Origin: Myxococcus xanthus
GTDB taxonomy: Bacteria > Myxococcota > Myxococcia > Myxococcales > Myxococcaceae
DNA: 55,976 nucleotides
Assembly (NCBI RefSeq): GCF_013116825.1
Contig: NZ_JABFNS010000050.1
Location: forward strand, 1-55,976
Direction of reading: 5' to 3'
Shown here: positions 16,081-24,582 of the stretch, in pieces
Numbering within the stretch: position 1 is the first letter of the stretch
How the letters are laid out: each line of letters begins with the position of its first letter
Notes under the pieces: generated by a model
Seen by the model: the letters and a program-made list of their open reading frames with translations, nothing else
What the model was told of the DNA's origin: nothing
Database searches by the model: none
Program-made: the position numbers and the translations under genes

Positions 16081-17790
16081 ATGACGTCCCCGCTTCGCCC
16101 AGGCTGGGCCCTGCTGTCCGCCCTGACCCTGCTGCTGTCCGCCACCACCGGCTGTGATGACGAGCCGCCTCCGCCCGTTCCCGACGCGGGGCAGCAGCCC
16201 ACGGACTCCGGCACGGACGCGGGTTCCGAGGACGCCGGGACGGACGCGGGGCCCGAGGTGCCCTGGGATGGGGGCTACACCGTGCTGGACGACCCGGGTG
16301 ACTGGATTGACCGGGGAGCGTTCTCCGCGTGCCGGTTCACCGTGGAGAACCCCAGCCTCGAGGCCTGCGCGGATCCGGCGAACTTCGACATGTCGTCCTG
16401 CAATGCGGACCAGCTCGCCGCGGTGGAACAACACGGCATCTATGTGGGCGACGGGCGGTCGGAGAGGCTGCTCGCGGATGGGGGCACGTCCGTCACACCG
16501 GGCAGCGCCGCCTTCCAGCTCTTCGCGGATGGGGGGCCCGACAAGGTCTTGGGCATTCCCGTCACCACGCGGATGACGACCGGCGGCACCTTCTTCCTCT
16601 CCGGCAGACAGTCGAATCCCTACACCGGAGAGCGCGTCGTCTCGTTGGCGGGCTGTGAGACGCCCAGGCCCGACGTCATCACCGGCTGCTATGTCCGTTG
16701 CACCGAGACGCCCCGGGCCTCCTCCCGGAGCATGGGCACCTTCGAGGCCGAGCGGGCGGAGCGGCGCGGCGAAGCCGAGTCGTCCGGCGGGATGCGGCTC
16801 GTCTCCGAGTCCTTCGTGGACCTGGGCGTGCCGGTGGATGTCTACGTCACCCAGGGTCACGCCTATGTGGTGTCCACCAACCAGGCCGGCCGCTTCGGCG
16901 GGCTCACCGTCTTCGACGTGAGCGACCCGGCGCATCCCATCTTCAAGACCTCCATCAGCCTGCCGGGCGACTCGTATTGGAACGGCGTGTGGGCGAAGGA
17001 CGACGCGCTGTATGTCGCCAGCGCCGACACCGGCGTCTCCGTCTTCGACATCTCCAACCCGGGGTCACCGGAGTTCATCCTCAGCCTGCCGGGCAACGGC
17101 AACACCAACGTGCACACCGTCCTGGTGGATGGGGACCGTCTGTATGCGTCCGACGTCACCGACTTCGTGGGCAGCACCCGCGTCTACGACATCCGCACGC
17201 CGCTGGCGCCCGTCCTGCGGCAGGTCATCACCCTGCCCGAGCGCTCGTCGCTCGGCGGGCCCCATGACTTCTTCGCGTACGAGGGCCGCCTCTATCTCAG
17301 CAATGCGTATGGCGGTTACTCCGTCGTGGACATCACCGACCTGGAGAACGTGCGCCACCTGGGCCAATACACCTACCCGGGGTTCGGTGGCTTCGCGCAC
17401 CACAGCGCGGTGGGCACCTTCGCGGGCCGCACCATCGCCTTCGAAGGCGGCGAGTTTCCGGGTTCGCACCTGCGCGTGCTGGACGTCACCGACCCGGCGA
17501 ACATCGTGAAGATTGGCGAGCACCGCATGCGGTACTCCACCTCCATCCACAACATGATTCTCAAGGGCGAGCGGCTGTACGTCGCCTGGTACCACGAGGG
17601 CGTGCGCGTGCTGGACGTGGCCACCCCCACCCAACCCCGGCAGGTGGCGCACTTCAACACCTTCAGGGAGACCGACCCGCACCGGGCGGGCGGCGCCTTC
17701 GAGGGCGCCATCGGCATCCGCCTGCCCGGAGATGGATACGTCTACGTCGTGGACACGTCGCGCGGGCTGCTCATCTTCAACGAGCCGTGA
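16081..17790 (+). CDS. LVIVD-repeat beta-propeller lipoprotein (first of a tandem pair)
   Basis: A 569-residue exported protein. The signal peptide (LLSALTLLLSATTGC) ends in a probable lipobox, followed by an Asp/Gly/Thr-rich spacer (about residues 25-60) and a Cys-containing N-terminal domain (CRFTVENPSLEACADP, MSSCNAD, GCYVRCTE). From about residue 245 it has repeated blades of the LVIVD type, e.g. LTVFDVSDPAHPIF, VSVFDISNPGSPEF, LRVLDVTDPANIVKIG and VRVLDVATPTQPRQV. These repeats form surface beta-propellers, usually for binding. It is a close paralogue of the next gene (110 nt downstream). A weak TGGC-N8-GGCA sigma54-like site lies at 15966-15981. Confidence 0.85.
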   Translation: MTSPLRPGWALLSALTLLLSATTGCDDEPPPPVPDAGQQPTDSGTDAGSEDAGTDAGPEVPWDGGYTVLDDPGDWIDRGAFSACRFTVENPSLEACADPANFDMSSCNADQLAAVEQHGIYVGDGRSERLLADGGTSVTPGSAAFQLFADGGPDKVLGIPVTTRMTTGGTFFLSGRQSNPYTGERVVSLAGCETPRPDVITGCYVRCTETPRASSRSMGTFEAERAERRGEAESSGGMRLVSESFVDLGVPVDVYVTQGHAYVVSTNQAGRFGGLTVFDVSDPAHPIFKTSISLPGDSYWNGVWAKDDALYVASADTGVSVFDISNPGSPEFILSLPGNGNTNVHTVLVDGDRLYASDVTDFVGSTRVYDIRTPLAPVLRQVITLPERSSLGGPHDFFAYEGRLYLSNAYGGYSVVDITDLENVRHLGQYTYPGFGGFAHHSAVGTFAGRTIAFEGGEFPGSHLRVLDVTDPANIVKIGEHRMRYSTSIHNMILKGERLYVAWYHEGVRVLDVATPTQPRQVAHFNTFRETDPHRAGGAFEGAIGIRLPGDGYVYVVDTSRGLLIFNEP

Positions 17791-17900
17791 GCCAGCCGGG
17801 GGCGCCACTTCGGGGCGCTCGCGAGGGTCTCACATGCTGTACACCGAGCGTCCGCGGAACGATGCGGGCGCCCATACTCCTCCTCCAGAGGCTGCACCTC

Positions 17901-19499
17901 ATGTCTGCTCGTACCGCATGCCCGTTGCTGGCGCTCGTTTGCGCCGTGTCGTTGTCCGCCTGCTCTTCGTCGGAGCCCACGCCACCGGAGCCCACGCCAC
18001 CCGTCTATAACGGACCCTGGGCGGTGCTTCCGGAGCTGGGGGAATGGGTGGACCCCGGGGCCTTCGAGTCTTGTCCCGCGCAGACGTCGCAGGCGGCGTG
18101 CAACGCGCCGGAGACACTTGTGATGCCAGACTGTGACTTCGGCTCGCTCGCGGGCCTGGAGCGGCAGGGCGCCATCTACCGCGCGGAAATCCGGTACGAG
18201 ACCCAGATGCAGCCCGGCACCGTACAAGTCCACCCGGAGAACGGGGGGTTCCAGTTCGATGCCTCGGGCCAACCCATTTCCATCATGGGGCTCAAGCCCC
18301 ATACGCCCACCATGAATGGCGAGCGGTTCTTCATCTCCTCCGGACCCGCGAGCCAAACCAGGCTCCAAGAGCGCTACACGTTCATCGGCTGTCACGCCCA
18401 GGGGCCACGGAGCCTCACCGGCTGCGTTCTCTGGTGCCGAGACGGCACCCTGCGCCATAGAGGCAGCTTCCGCGCCGAACGCATGACGTGGCGAGAGGGC
18501 GAGCCCGAGTCCGCCAACCTCCAGCTCCTGTCCGAAATGCGCGTGGGCCTGGACACGCCTGTGGACGTGTATGTCACCCACGGCCACGCCTATGTCGTGG
18601 GCATCAACCGGCGAGGATTCGACGGCGGCCTCGTCGTCTACAACGTGAGCAATCCCTACATTCCCGTCCAGCAAACGGCCATCAAGTTCGCCAACGACGG
18701 GTACTGGAATGGCGTCTGGGCCAAGGACAACGCGCTCTACGTCGCCAGCGGAGACTCCGGCGTGCTCGTGTTCGACCTGGCAAACCCGGCGTCGCCTGCC
18801 TTCCTGCGCAACTACCGCGGCGGTGGCAGCCCACTCGACGTGCACACCCTCTTCGTGGATGGGAACCGGCTCTATGCCATGTCGCCCTCCCACAAGCAGA
18901 CGCTCATCTTCGACATCACCCAACCGCTGGAGCCTCAGCTCCTCACCCGCTTCACGTATCCCAGAAGTGCGGGCTATCCGCATGACGCCTTCGCGTATGA
19001 AGGGCGCCTCTATATCAACCACCTCGACGATGGCTTCCTCATCGCAGGGCTGGACGGCGAGACACCGGAGTTACTCGGCCGCTACACCTATCCCCATGCC
19101 TTCAGCCACGCCAACGCGGTGGGCACCTTCAACGGCCGCACCGTGGCCTTCGAGGGCGGCGAGACGATGGGCTCCCATATCCGCGTGCTGGACGTCACCG
19201 ACCCGGCGAACATCGTGAAGATTGGTGAATACCGCCTGCGGGGCCTCACCTCCGTCCACAACATGCTGCTGGTGGGCACGCGGCTGTACGTCGCGTACTA
19301 CCATGAGGGCGTGCGCGTCCTGGACGTGTCCAATCCCTCGCAGCCTCGCGAAATCGCGCACTACAACACCTTCCGCGAGTCAGACCCGAACCGGACAGAC
19401 AAGCTGACCGATGGCGCCATCGGCATCCGCGTGCCCGGGGACGGCCGCATCTACGTCGTGGACACGTCGCGCGGGCTGCTCATCTTCAACGAGCCGTAG
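17901..19499 (+). CDS. LVIVD-repeat beta-propeller lipoprotein (second of a tandem pair)
   Basis: A 532-residue lipoprotein whose signal peptide ends in the clean lipobox LSAC (LALVCAVSLSACSSSE). A short Pro-rich spacer is followed by the same Cys-bearing N-terminal domain and LVIVD blades as the preceding gene (LVVYNVSNPYIPVQ, VLVFDLANPASPAF, VRVLDVSNPSQPREI). The last ~130 residues are almost collinear with the upstream paralogue, ending VVDTSRGLLIFNEP in both, so the pair arose by tandem duplication. ATG 17901 is chosen because it gives a compact signal peptide; an in-frame ATG at 17862 is possible. It is likely co-transcribed with its neighbour and convergent with the diguanylate cyclase gene 9 nt away. 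Confidence 0.85.
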   Translation: MSARTACPLLALVCAVSLSACSSSEPTPPEPTPPVYNGPWAVLPELGEWVDPGAFESCPAQTSQAACNAPETLVMPDCDFGSLAGLERQGAIYRAEIRYETQMQPGTVQVHPENGGFQFDASGQPISIMGLKPHTPTMNGERFFISSGPASQTRLQERYTFIGCHAQGPRSLTGCVLWCRDGTLRHRGSFRAERMTWREGEPESANLQLLSEMRVGLDTPVDVYVTHGHAYVVGINRRGFDGGLVVYNVSNPYIPVQQTAIKFANDGYWNGVWAKDNALYVASGDSGVLVFDLANPASPAFLRNYRGGGSPLDVHTLFVDGNRLYAMSPSHKQTLIFDITQPLEPQLLTRFTYPRSAGYPHDAFAYEGRLYINHLDDGFLIAGLDGETPELLGRYTYPHAFSHANAVGTFNGRTVAFEGGETMGSHIRVLDVTDPANIVKIGEYRLRGLTSVHNMLLVGTRLYVAYYHEGVRVLDVSNPSQPREIAHYNTFRESDPNRTDKLTDGAIGIRVPGDGRIYVVDTSRGLLIFNEP

Positions 19500-19508
19500 C
19501 CCTGAGGC

Positions 19509-21530
19509 TCACGCCTCGATGCGGTTGCGGCCGTTCTCCTTCGCGCGCAAGAGCCGCGCGTCCGCGGTCCGCAGCAGCGACTCCACCGTGTCGCCGTCCC
19601 CCGGCGACACCGCGATGCCCGCGCTGAAGGTGACGTGGAAGGGCTCACCGGTGTCGCCGTCGAAGGTCATGTCCGACAGCTCCGCCGCGGTGCGAGCGAG
19701 GATTTCCGAGGCGCTGCCCGCGCTCTCCCCCAGGAGCCCCACCACGAACTCCTCGCCACCCCAGCGTCCGCGCACGTCCTCGCGGCGGAAGCGCGCGCCC
19801 AACAGCCGGCCCAACCACATCAACACGCGGTCTCCCGCCAGGTGTCCGTAGCGGTCATTCACCTGCTTGAAGTGGTCCACGTCCAGGAAGCACAAGGCCA
19901 GCGGCCTTCCCTGGCGCCGTGACTCGGCCAGCCGGGCGCGGAGCCCGTCCAGGAAGGGCCGGCGCAGCAGCAGGCCCGTCAGCCCATCCCGCTCCGCCCG
20001 CTCGCGCGACAGGCGCGTGCGCTCCAACCGGGCCTGCACGCGCGCTCGCAGCTCCTCGCGCAGCACCGGCTTGGAGAGGTAGTCATCCGCCCCCGCCTGG
20101 AAGGCCGCCAGCCGGAACTCCAGCCCCAGGTGCGCGGTAATCAGCAGCACCGGCAGCTCCTGCCATTCCGGCGTGGAGCGCAGAATCCGGCACAGGTCGA
20201 AGCCGCTGGGCCCCGGCATCTGCACGTCCAGCAGCAACAGGTCCGGCCGGTGCTGCGCCAGCGCCTCCATCAGCCCGTGCGCGTCGTTCAGCCCCACCAC
20301 CTCAATCTGGTCGCTGGCCAGGGCCTGCGTCAGCGCGGCGATGGCGTCCGGGTCGTCATCCACCACCATCACCCGCGCGCGCTCCGGGCGGCGCGCCGCC
20401 ACCATGCGCTCGGCCGCGGCGGAGAAGTCCCGCACGGTGAAGGGCCGGGGCAGGAAGAGGGACGCCCCCGCGTGCGCCGCCGCCACCCGTTCTTCCAGCA
20501 CGTCCCGGGCACCCGTGACGGCCAGCGGCAGCACGGGCAGGCTCTCCTCCGCGCGCAGCGCATGCGCCACGGCCAGGCCGCCCAGCGGACCGCTCAGGTC
20601 CAGGTGGACCAGCACGCCATCCACCCACTGCCGCCGCACCACCTCACACGCCGTGTCCGCCGTGCGCGCCGTCACCACGCCCACACCCACCTGACGCCCC
20701 ATGCGCTCCGCGTCGGCCAGCAGCTTCGCGTCCTCGTCCACCACCAGCAGCACGCCCTCGGAGGACTGCGGCGGCGCGGCGGCGGGCTTCACCGGAACGG
20801 AGGCCGCGGCGGCCAGCGTGCGGAAGGACGCGTCCAACGCCGCCACATCCACGGGCGCCCCGGCCCGGGCCGGCAAGAGCACCGCCTCCAACTGGCCCGC
20901 CCGGATGCTCACCTCCGCGAAGCCGTAGCTGCCCGCGGTTCCGTGCAACTTGTGGACAACCGTGTAGGCCTCCTCCAGCGCCGCCGCGTCACCACCGCGC
21001 CCGCGGACGAGCAGCGCCTCCAGCGCCGCCACCTTCTCCTTCAGCCGGGCGCCGTACTCCGCGTTGAGCGCCGCCAGGCTGGCGGCCAGGTCGTCCGCCT
21101 CCACGTCCACTTCCTCCGCCTCCTCCATCGCCTCGGGCGGCGGCGGAGGCGGCAGGACGGGCGCGGGGAAGAGCTGGTTCACCCAGACGAGCAGCTCCTC
21201 CGGCTTGTAGGGCTTGTGGATGATGCGCACCACGCCCAGCTGCCGCGTGAGCAGCTCGTGGCTCTTCAAGTCCTTCCAGAAGGCCGAGGCGAAGAGGATG
21301 GGCAGCTTGGGCTGCGTCTTGCGTAGCTCGCGAATGAAGTCCGCGCCCGTCATCCCCGGCAGCAGACCGTCCACGATGGCGGCGTCCACCGGCACGCGCG
21401 CGAGCACGGCCTGCGCCTCCGCCGCGCTGCGCGCGGGCTCCACGCGGTAGCCCTTCTCACGCAGGAAGGTGCCCACCAGGGACTGCAAATCCTTGTCGTC
21501 CTCCAGGAACAGGAGCGTCCTGCCGTTCAT
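19509..21530 (-). CDS. Multi-receiver diguanylate cyclase (REC-HPt-REC-REC-GGDEF)
   Basis: A 673-residue signalling protein. Domain order: receiver 1 (res 1-120, phospho-Asp54 in IVDGLLPGM), an HPt domain (about 150-245, VHKLHGTAGSYGF with the phospho-His), a second receiver lacking a normal acceptor context (about 260-375, VLVHLDLSGPLGG), receiver 3 (about 385-500, LLLLDVQMPGPSG) and a C-terminal GGDEF domain (about 510-673, active-site RWGGEEF, DVDHFKQVND). It should make c-di-GMP in response to a phosphorelay. Its ATG overlaps the stop of the hybrid kinase by 4 nt, so the two are translationally coupled and the HPt/receiver domains are natural partners of that kinase. Confidence 0.9.
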   Translation of the reverse strand: MNGRTLLFLEDDKDLQSLVGTFLREKGYRVEPARSAAEAQAVLARVPVDAAIVDGLLPGMTGADFIRELRKTQPKLPILFASAFWKDLKSHELLTRQLGVVRIIHKPYKPEELLVWVNQLFPAPVLPPPPPPEAMEEAEEVDVEADDLAASLAALNAEYGARLKEKVAALEALLVRGRGGDAAALEEAYTVVHKLHGTAGSYGFAEVSIRAGQLEAVLLPARAGAPVDVAALDASFRTLAAAASVPVKPAAAPPQSSEGVLLVVDEDAKLLADAERMGRQVGVGVVTARTADTACEVVRRQWVDGVLVHLDLSGPLGGLAVAHALRAEESLPVLPLAVTGARDVLEERVAAAHAGASLFLPRPFTVRDFSAAAERMVAARRPERARVMVVDDDPDAIAALTQALASDQIEVVGLNDAHGLMEALAQHRPDLLLLDVQMPGPSGFDLCRILRSTPEWQELPVLLITAHLGLEFRLAAFQAGADDYLSKPVLREELRARVQARLERTRLSRERAERDGLTGLLLRRPFLDGLRARLAESRRQGRPLALCFLDVDHFKQVNDRYGHLAGDRVLMWLGRLLGARFRREDVRGRWGGEEFVVGLLGESAGSASEILARTAAELSDMTFDGDTGEPFHVTFSAGIAVSPGDGDTVESLLRTADARLLRAKENGRNRIEA

Positions 21531-24055
21531 GAGGGGTGTGCCTTTCTCGCCAGCAGGCCGTTGAGGAGGTCACGCACGGAGGAGACCAGCTCCTCTTCCG
21601 ACGCACGCGACTTGGTGAAGTGCCGGGTGATGCCCAGGGTGAGCTGCCGCTCATCCATGCGCGTCAAATCCCGGCCCGTGAAGACGATGAGCGGCGTGGC
21701 GCGGCCCTTGCCCTGACGGAGGATGTCGACGACCTCGAAGCCGTCCAGGCGCGGCAGGCCGACGTCCAGGACGATGAGGTCCGGCGTCGTCTCGCGCGCG
21801 AGCTCCACCGCGCTCTCCCCGTCCGCCGCCTCGAACACTTGCACGCCCAGCCGCTCCACCTGCGCGCACAGCGTGCGCCGGGTGCTGGCGTCGTCATCCA
21901 CCACCAGCACGCGCGCCTGGCCCGGCTGCCGTGTGGCGTAGCGCAGCGACTTGAGCAGCCGTGACTCCTCCAACGGCCGGGGCATCCAGTCCACCCAGTG
22001 CGGAACGCCCTCCGCGTCCTCCGAGCGGCCGGACAGCGCCAGCACGGGCAACTCGTGCGTGCGCGGCTGTTCGCGCAGGCGCCGCACCCAGTCCAGCGCG
22101 TGCTCTTCCGGAAGCCGCATGTCCACCACCAGCGCGTCCGGCAGGGCCGTGTCCAGGTGCTTCGCCGCCTCGATGAGGCTGGTGGCGCGCACCACGCGGT
22201 AGCCTTCGTGCGCGAGGAGCCCGCCCAGCAGCGACGCCAGCTCCGCGTCCGCGGTGGTCACCAGCACCTCATGGTGGGACGCGTCCTCAGGGATGACGGG
22301 CGGCGGCGTGACGGACGCGGGCCGGGCCGACTCCAGCGTGAAGGTGAAGGTGGAGCCCCGGCCCTCCTCGCTCTCCACGGTGATGCGGCTGCCGTGCTGC
22401 TCCACGATGGCCTGCGAGATGGCCAGCCCCAGCCCCGTGCCTCCCTTGGAGCGCGTGTCCGAGCTGTCCAGTTGCTGGAAGCGGCCGAAGAGGCGCGCAC
22501 GCTGCTCCTGGGAGATGCCGGGGCCCTGGTCCACCACACTGAAACGCACCCGCCCGTCCGCCTCTTCCTCCACGCGCACCGTCACCCCCGCGCCCTGCGG
22601 GGAGAACTTCACCGCATTGGACACCAGGTTGGTGAGCACCTGCACCAGCCGGTCCCGGTCCGCCTTCACCTGCGGCGCGCCCGTCACCTCGGCGCGGAGC
22701 GAGACACCCGCGCCGTCCGCCATGCCCCGGACGCTCGCGAAGGTGGACTCCACCAGGTCCGCGCATTCCGGCGTGGAGACCTTCAGCTCCAGCTTGCCCG
22801 CCTCCATCTTCTCCAGGTCGAGGATGTCGTTGATGAGGCGGATGAGGCGCTCGGTGTTGGTGCGGGCGATGCGCACCATGTCCAGCGCCTGGGGCGGAAG
22901 GTCGCCCACGATGCCACCCTCCAGCAGGCCCAGGGAGCCGCGGATGGAGGTGAGCGGCGTGCGCAGCTCATGGCTGACGGTGGAGATGAACTCGTTCTTC
23001 ATCCGCTCCACCGCCTTGCGCTCGGTGATGTCGCGCACGAAGACGGTGTAGCGAGGCGGGCCTTCTCCGGGCACGCGGACGATGGTCAGCTCCGCGGGGA
23101 AGGTGCTGCCATCCCTGCGCAGGCACGGGGACTCCAGCCGCGTGGCCTGCCCCGACGCGGTGTTCCGCCCCGCGGCCAGCACCTTCTGGCGGGCACCGTC
23201 CGGCAGCTCCGCCGGGAGCGCCACGGAGAGGAAGTCGCGGCCCACCACGTCCGCGGCGACCACCTGGAAGGTCTTCTGCGCCGAGGGGTTCAGCTCCAGC
23301 AAGTCCCCGCCGCCGTCCAACAGCAGGATGCCGTCCGGAGAGGCCTCCAGAATCGCGGCCTTGCGTGCCTCGCTGGCGCGCAGCCCGTCGTTGGCGGCGG
23401 ACAAGGCCTTGGTGCGCTCCTCCACCCGCCGCTCCAAATCCGTGTTGAGCGCGGCCAGGTCGGCGGTGGCCCGCGACAGCCGCACCATCACCACCAGCAC
23501 GTAGGCCACCAGCGCCAGGGAGACGATGAAGAAGATGATGCGCGAGCGCTCGTTGCGCGCCTGCGTGCGCTCGTAGAGCTCCAGGTACGTGTTGATGAGT
23601 CGCTCCGCCCGCGTGCTGGCGGTGCCCTCCAACAGGGCCTGGACGGCCGCGTCCGCCTCTTCCTTCGCACCCCGCGCGTCCGCGGCGCGGGCTCGCTCCA
23701 GCAGCGCGGCGCTCTCCTCCAGCGCGCTGACGAACAGGTCCAGCGCCGCGTTCATCGTGCGCCGGTCCATGGCGGACAGGAAGGAGGGGAACTGTCGCAG
23801 CGCGTCCGCGCGGGCCCGCAGCGCGGCGAAGTCCTCCGGGTCCGCGCCATGGAGCGTGCGCAAGCCCATGCGTTCGCGCAGCACGTCCATCTCCAGGTCG
23901 CCGCTGGCCACGCGCAGGTGCCGCAGCGCGCTGCGGTAGCGGTCATTGTCGGAGGTGGCCCACGGACGGCCCATGGCGAACAGGCCGCACAAGAGCAGCA
24001 GCGCGCCCGCCGCCAACACGCCCGAGCGACGGGAGAGGCGGAGCCCCTGACTCAC
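21527..24055 (-). CDS. Hybrid histidine kinase (TM-PAS-HisKA-HATPase-REC-REC)
   Basis: An 842-residue membrane sensor. A TM helix near the N-terminus (GVLAAGALLLLCGLF), a helical periplasmic region and a second TM (IIFFIVSLALVAYVLVV) are followed by a coiled linker, a PAS domain (ILEASPDGILLLDGGGDLLE), HisKA (STVSHELRTPLTSIRG), HATPase (NAVKFSP, DQGPGIS, GTGLGLAIS) and two receivers, the first with VVDMRLPEEH and the second with IVLDVGLPRLDG. Start: the frame is open much further upstream, but the GTG at 24055, overlapping the receiver gene's stop as GTGA, gives a sensible signal-anchor N-terminus. It is the middle gene of a three-gene operon. Confidence 0.9.
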   Translation of the reverse strand: MSQGLRLSRRSGVLAAGALLLLCGLFAMGRPWATSDNDRYRSALRHLRVASGDLEMDVLRERMGLRTLHGADPEDFAALRARADALRQFPSFLSAMDRRTMNAALDLFVSALEESAALLERARAADARGAKEEADAAVQALLEGTASTRAERLINTYLELYERTQARNERSRIIFFIVSLALVAYVLVVMVRLSRATADLAALNTDLERRVEERTKALSAANDGLRASEARKAAILEASPDGILLLDGGGDLLELNPSAQKTFQVVAADVVGRDFLSVALPAELPDGARQKVLAAGRNTASGQATRLESPCLRRDGSTFPAELTIVRVPGEGPPRYTVFVRDITERKAVERMKNEFISTVSHELRTPLTSIRGSLGLLEGGIVGDLPPQALDMVRIARTNTERLIRLINDILDLEKMEAGKLELKVSTPECADLVESTFASVRGMADGAGVSLRAEVTGAPQVKADRDRLVQVLTNLVSNAVKFSPQGAGVTVRVEEEADGRVRFSVVDQGPGISQEQRARLFGRFQQLDSSDTRSKGGTGLGLAISQAIVEQHGSRITVESEEGRGSTFTFTLESARPASVTPPPVIPEDASHHEVLVTTADAELASLLGGLLAHEGYRVVRATSLIEAAKHLDTALPDALVVDMRLPEEHALDWVRRLREQPRTHELPVLALSGRSEDAEGVPHWVDWMPRPLEESRLLKSLRYATRQPGQARVLVVDDDASTRRTLCAQVERLGVQVFEAADGESAVELARETTPDLIVLDVGLPRLDGFEVVDILRQGKGRATPLIVFTGRDLTRMDERQLTLGITRHFTKSRASEEELVSSVRDLLNGLLARKAHPS

Positions 24056-24429
24056 CCTGGCACCAGCTTGCGAATCTCCTGGGGCAACGTCATCGGGTCG
24101 AAGGGCTTCCCGATGACGCCCAGCGCGCCCAGCTCCAGGTAGCGGGCGACCTCCTGCTTCTGGATTTTCGCCGTCATGAAGATGATGGGCGTGTGCGCCG
24201 TGGACGCCTCGGCGCGCAGCCGGCCGAAGGTGGTGGGCCCGTCCATGCCCGGCATCATCACGTCCAGCAAGATGAGGTCGGGCTTCTCCGTGCGCGCCTT
24301 CTCCAGGGCCTCCGCGCCGGACGCGGCGAGCACCGTCTGCCATCCCCCCACACGGCTGAGGCTGAGATTGCCGATGGTGCGGATGTCATCTTCATCGTCA
24401 ACGAGCATCACCTTGCGAAGGGTCGTCAT
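24052..24429 (-). CDS. Single-domain response regulator
   Basis: A 125-residue stand-alone receiver. Acidic pocket VDDEDD (res 10-15), phospho-acceptor Asp56 in LILLDVMMPGMDG, Thr in IIFMTAK and Lys in GKPFDP, i.e. all functional residues are present. It has no output domain, so it probably works as a shuttle or by protein-protein contact. It is the first gene of the operon, and its stop overlaps the GTG of the hybrid kinase gene (GTGA), suggesting coupled synthesis. Confidence 0.92.
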   Translation of the reverse strand: MTTLRKVMLVDDEDDIRTIGNLSLSRVGGWQTVLAASGAEALEKARTEKPDLILLDVMMPGMDGPTTFGRLRAEASTAHTPIIFMTAKIQKQEVARYLELGALGVIGKPFDPMTLPQEIRKLVPG

Positions 24430-24582
24430 GGCCGAGGCCAGACTCTACCAGGGCGGCAGCGCCTGGGAGCGGGCGCAACAACGCCAGGGATTCGCATGCC
24501 TCGTCGAACAGTCCGTTACAGGCCACCCGAGGAACCGGGCCAGGCCCCGTTCCTCGTGGCGGATGAAGACGCCGAGAGGGCG

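Noticed and set aside
21998-24142. A 714-codon plus-strand open frame
   Set aside because: Antisense shadow of the hybrid histidine kinase, with no domain-like sequence.
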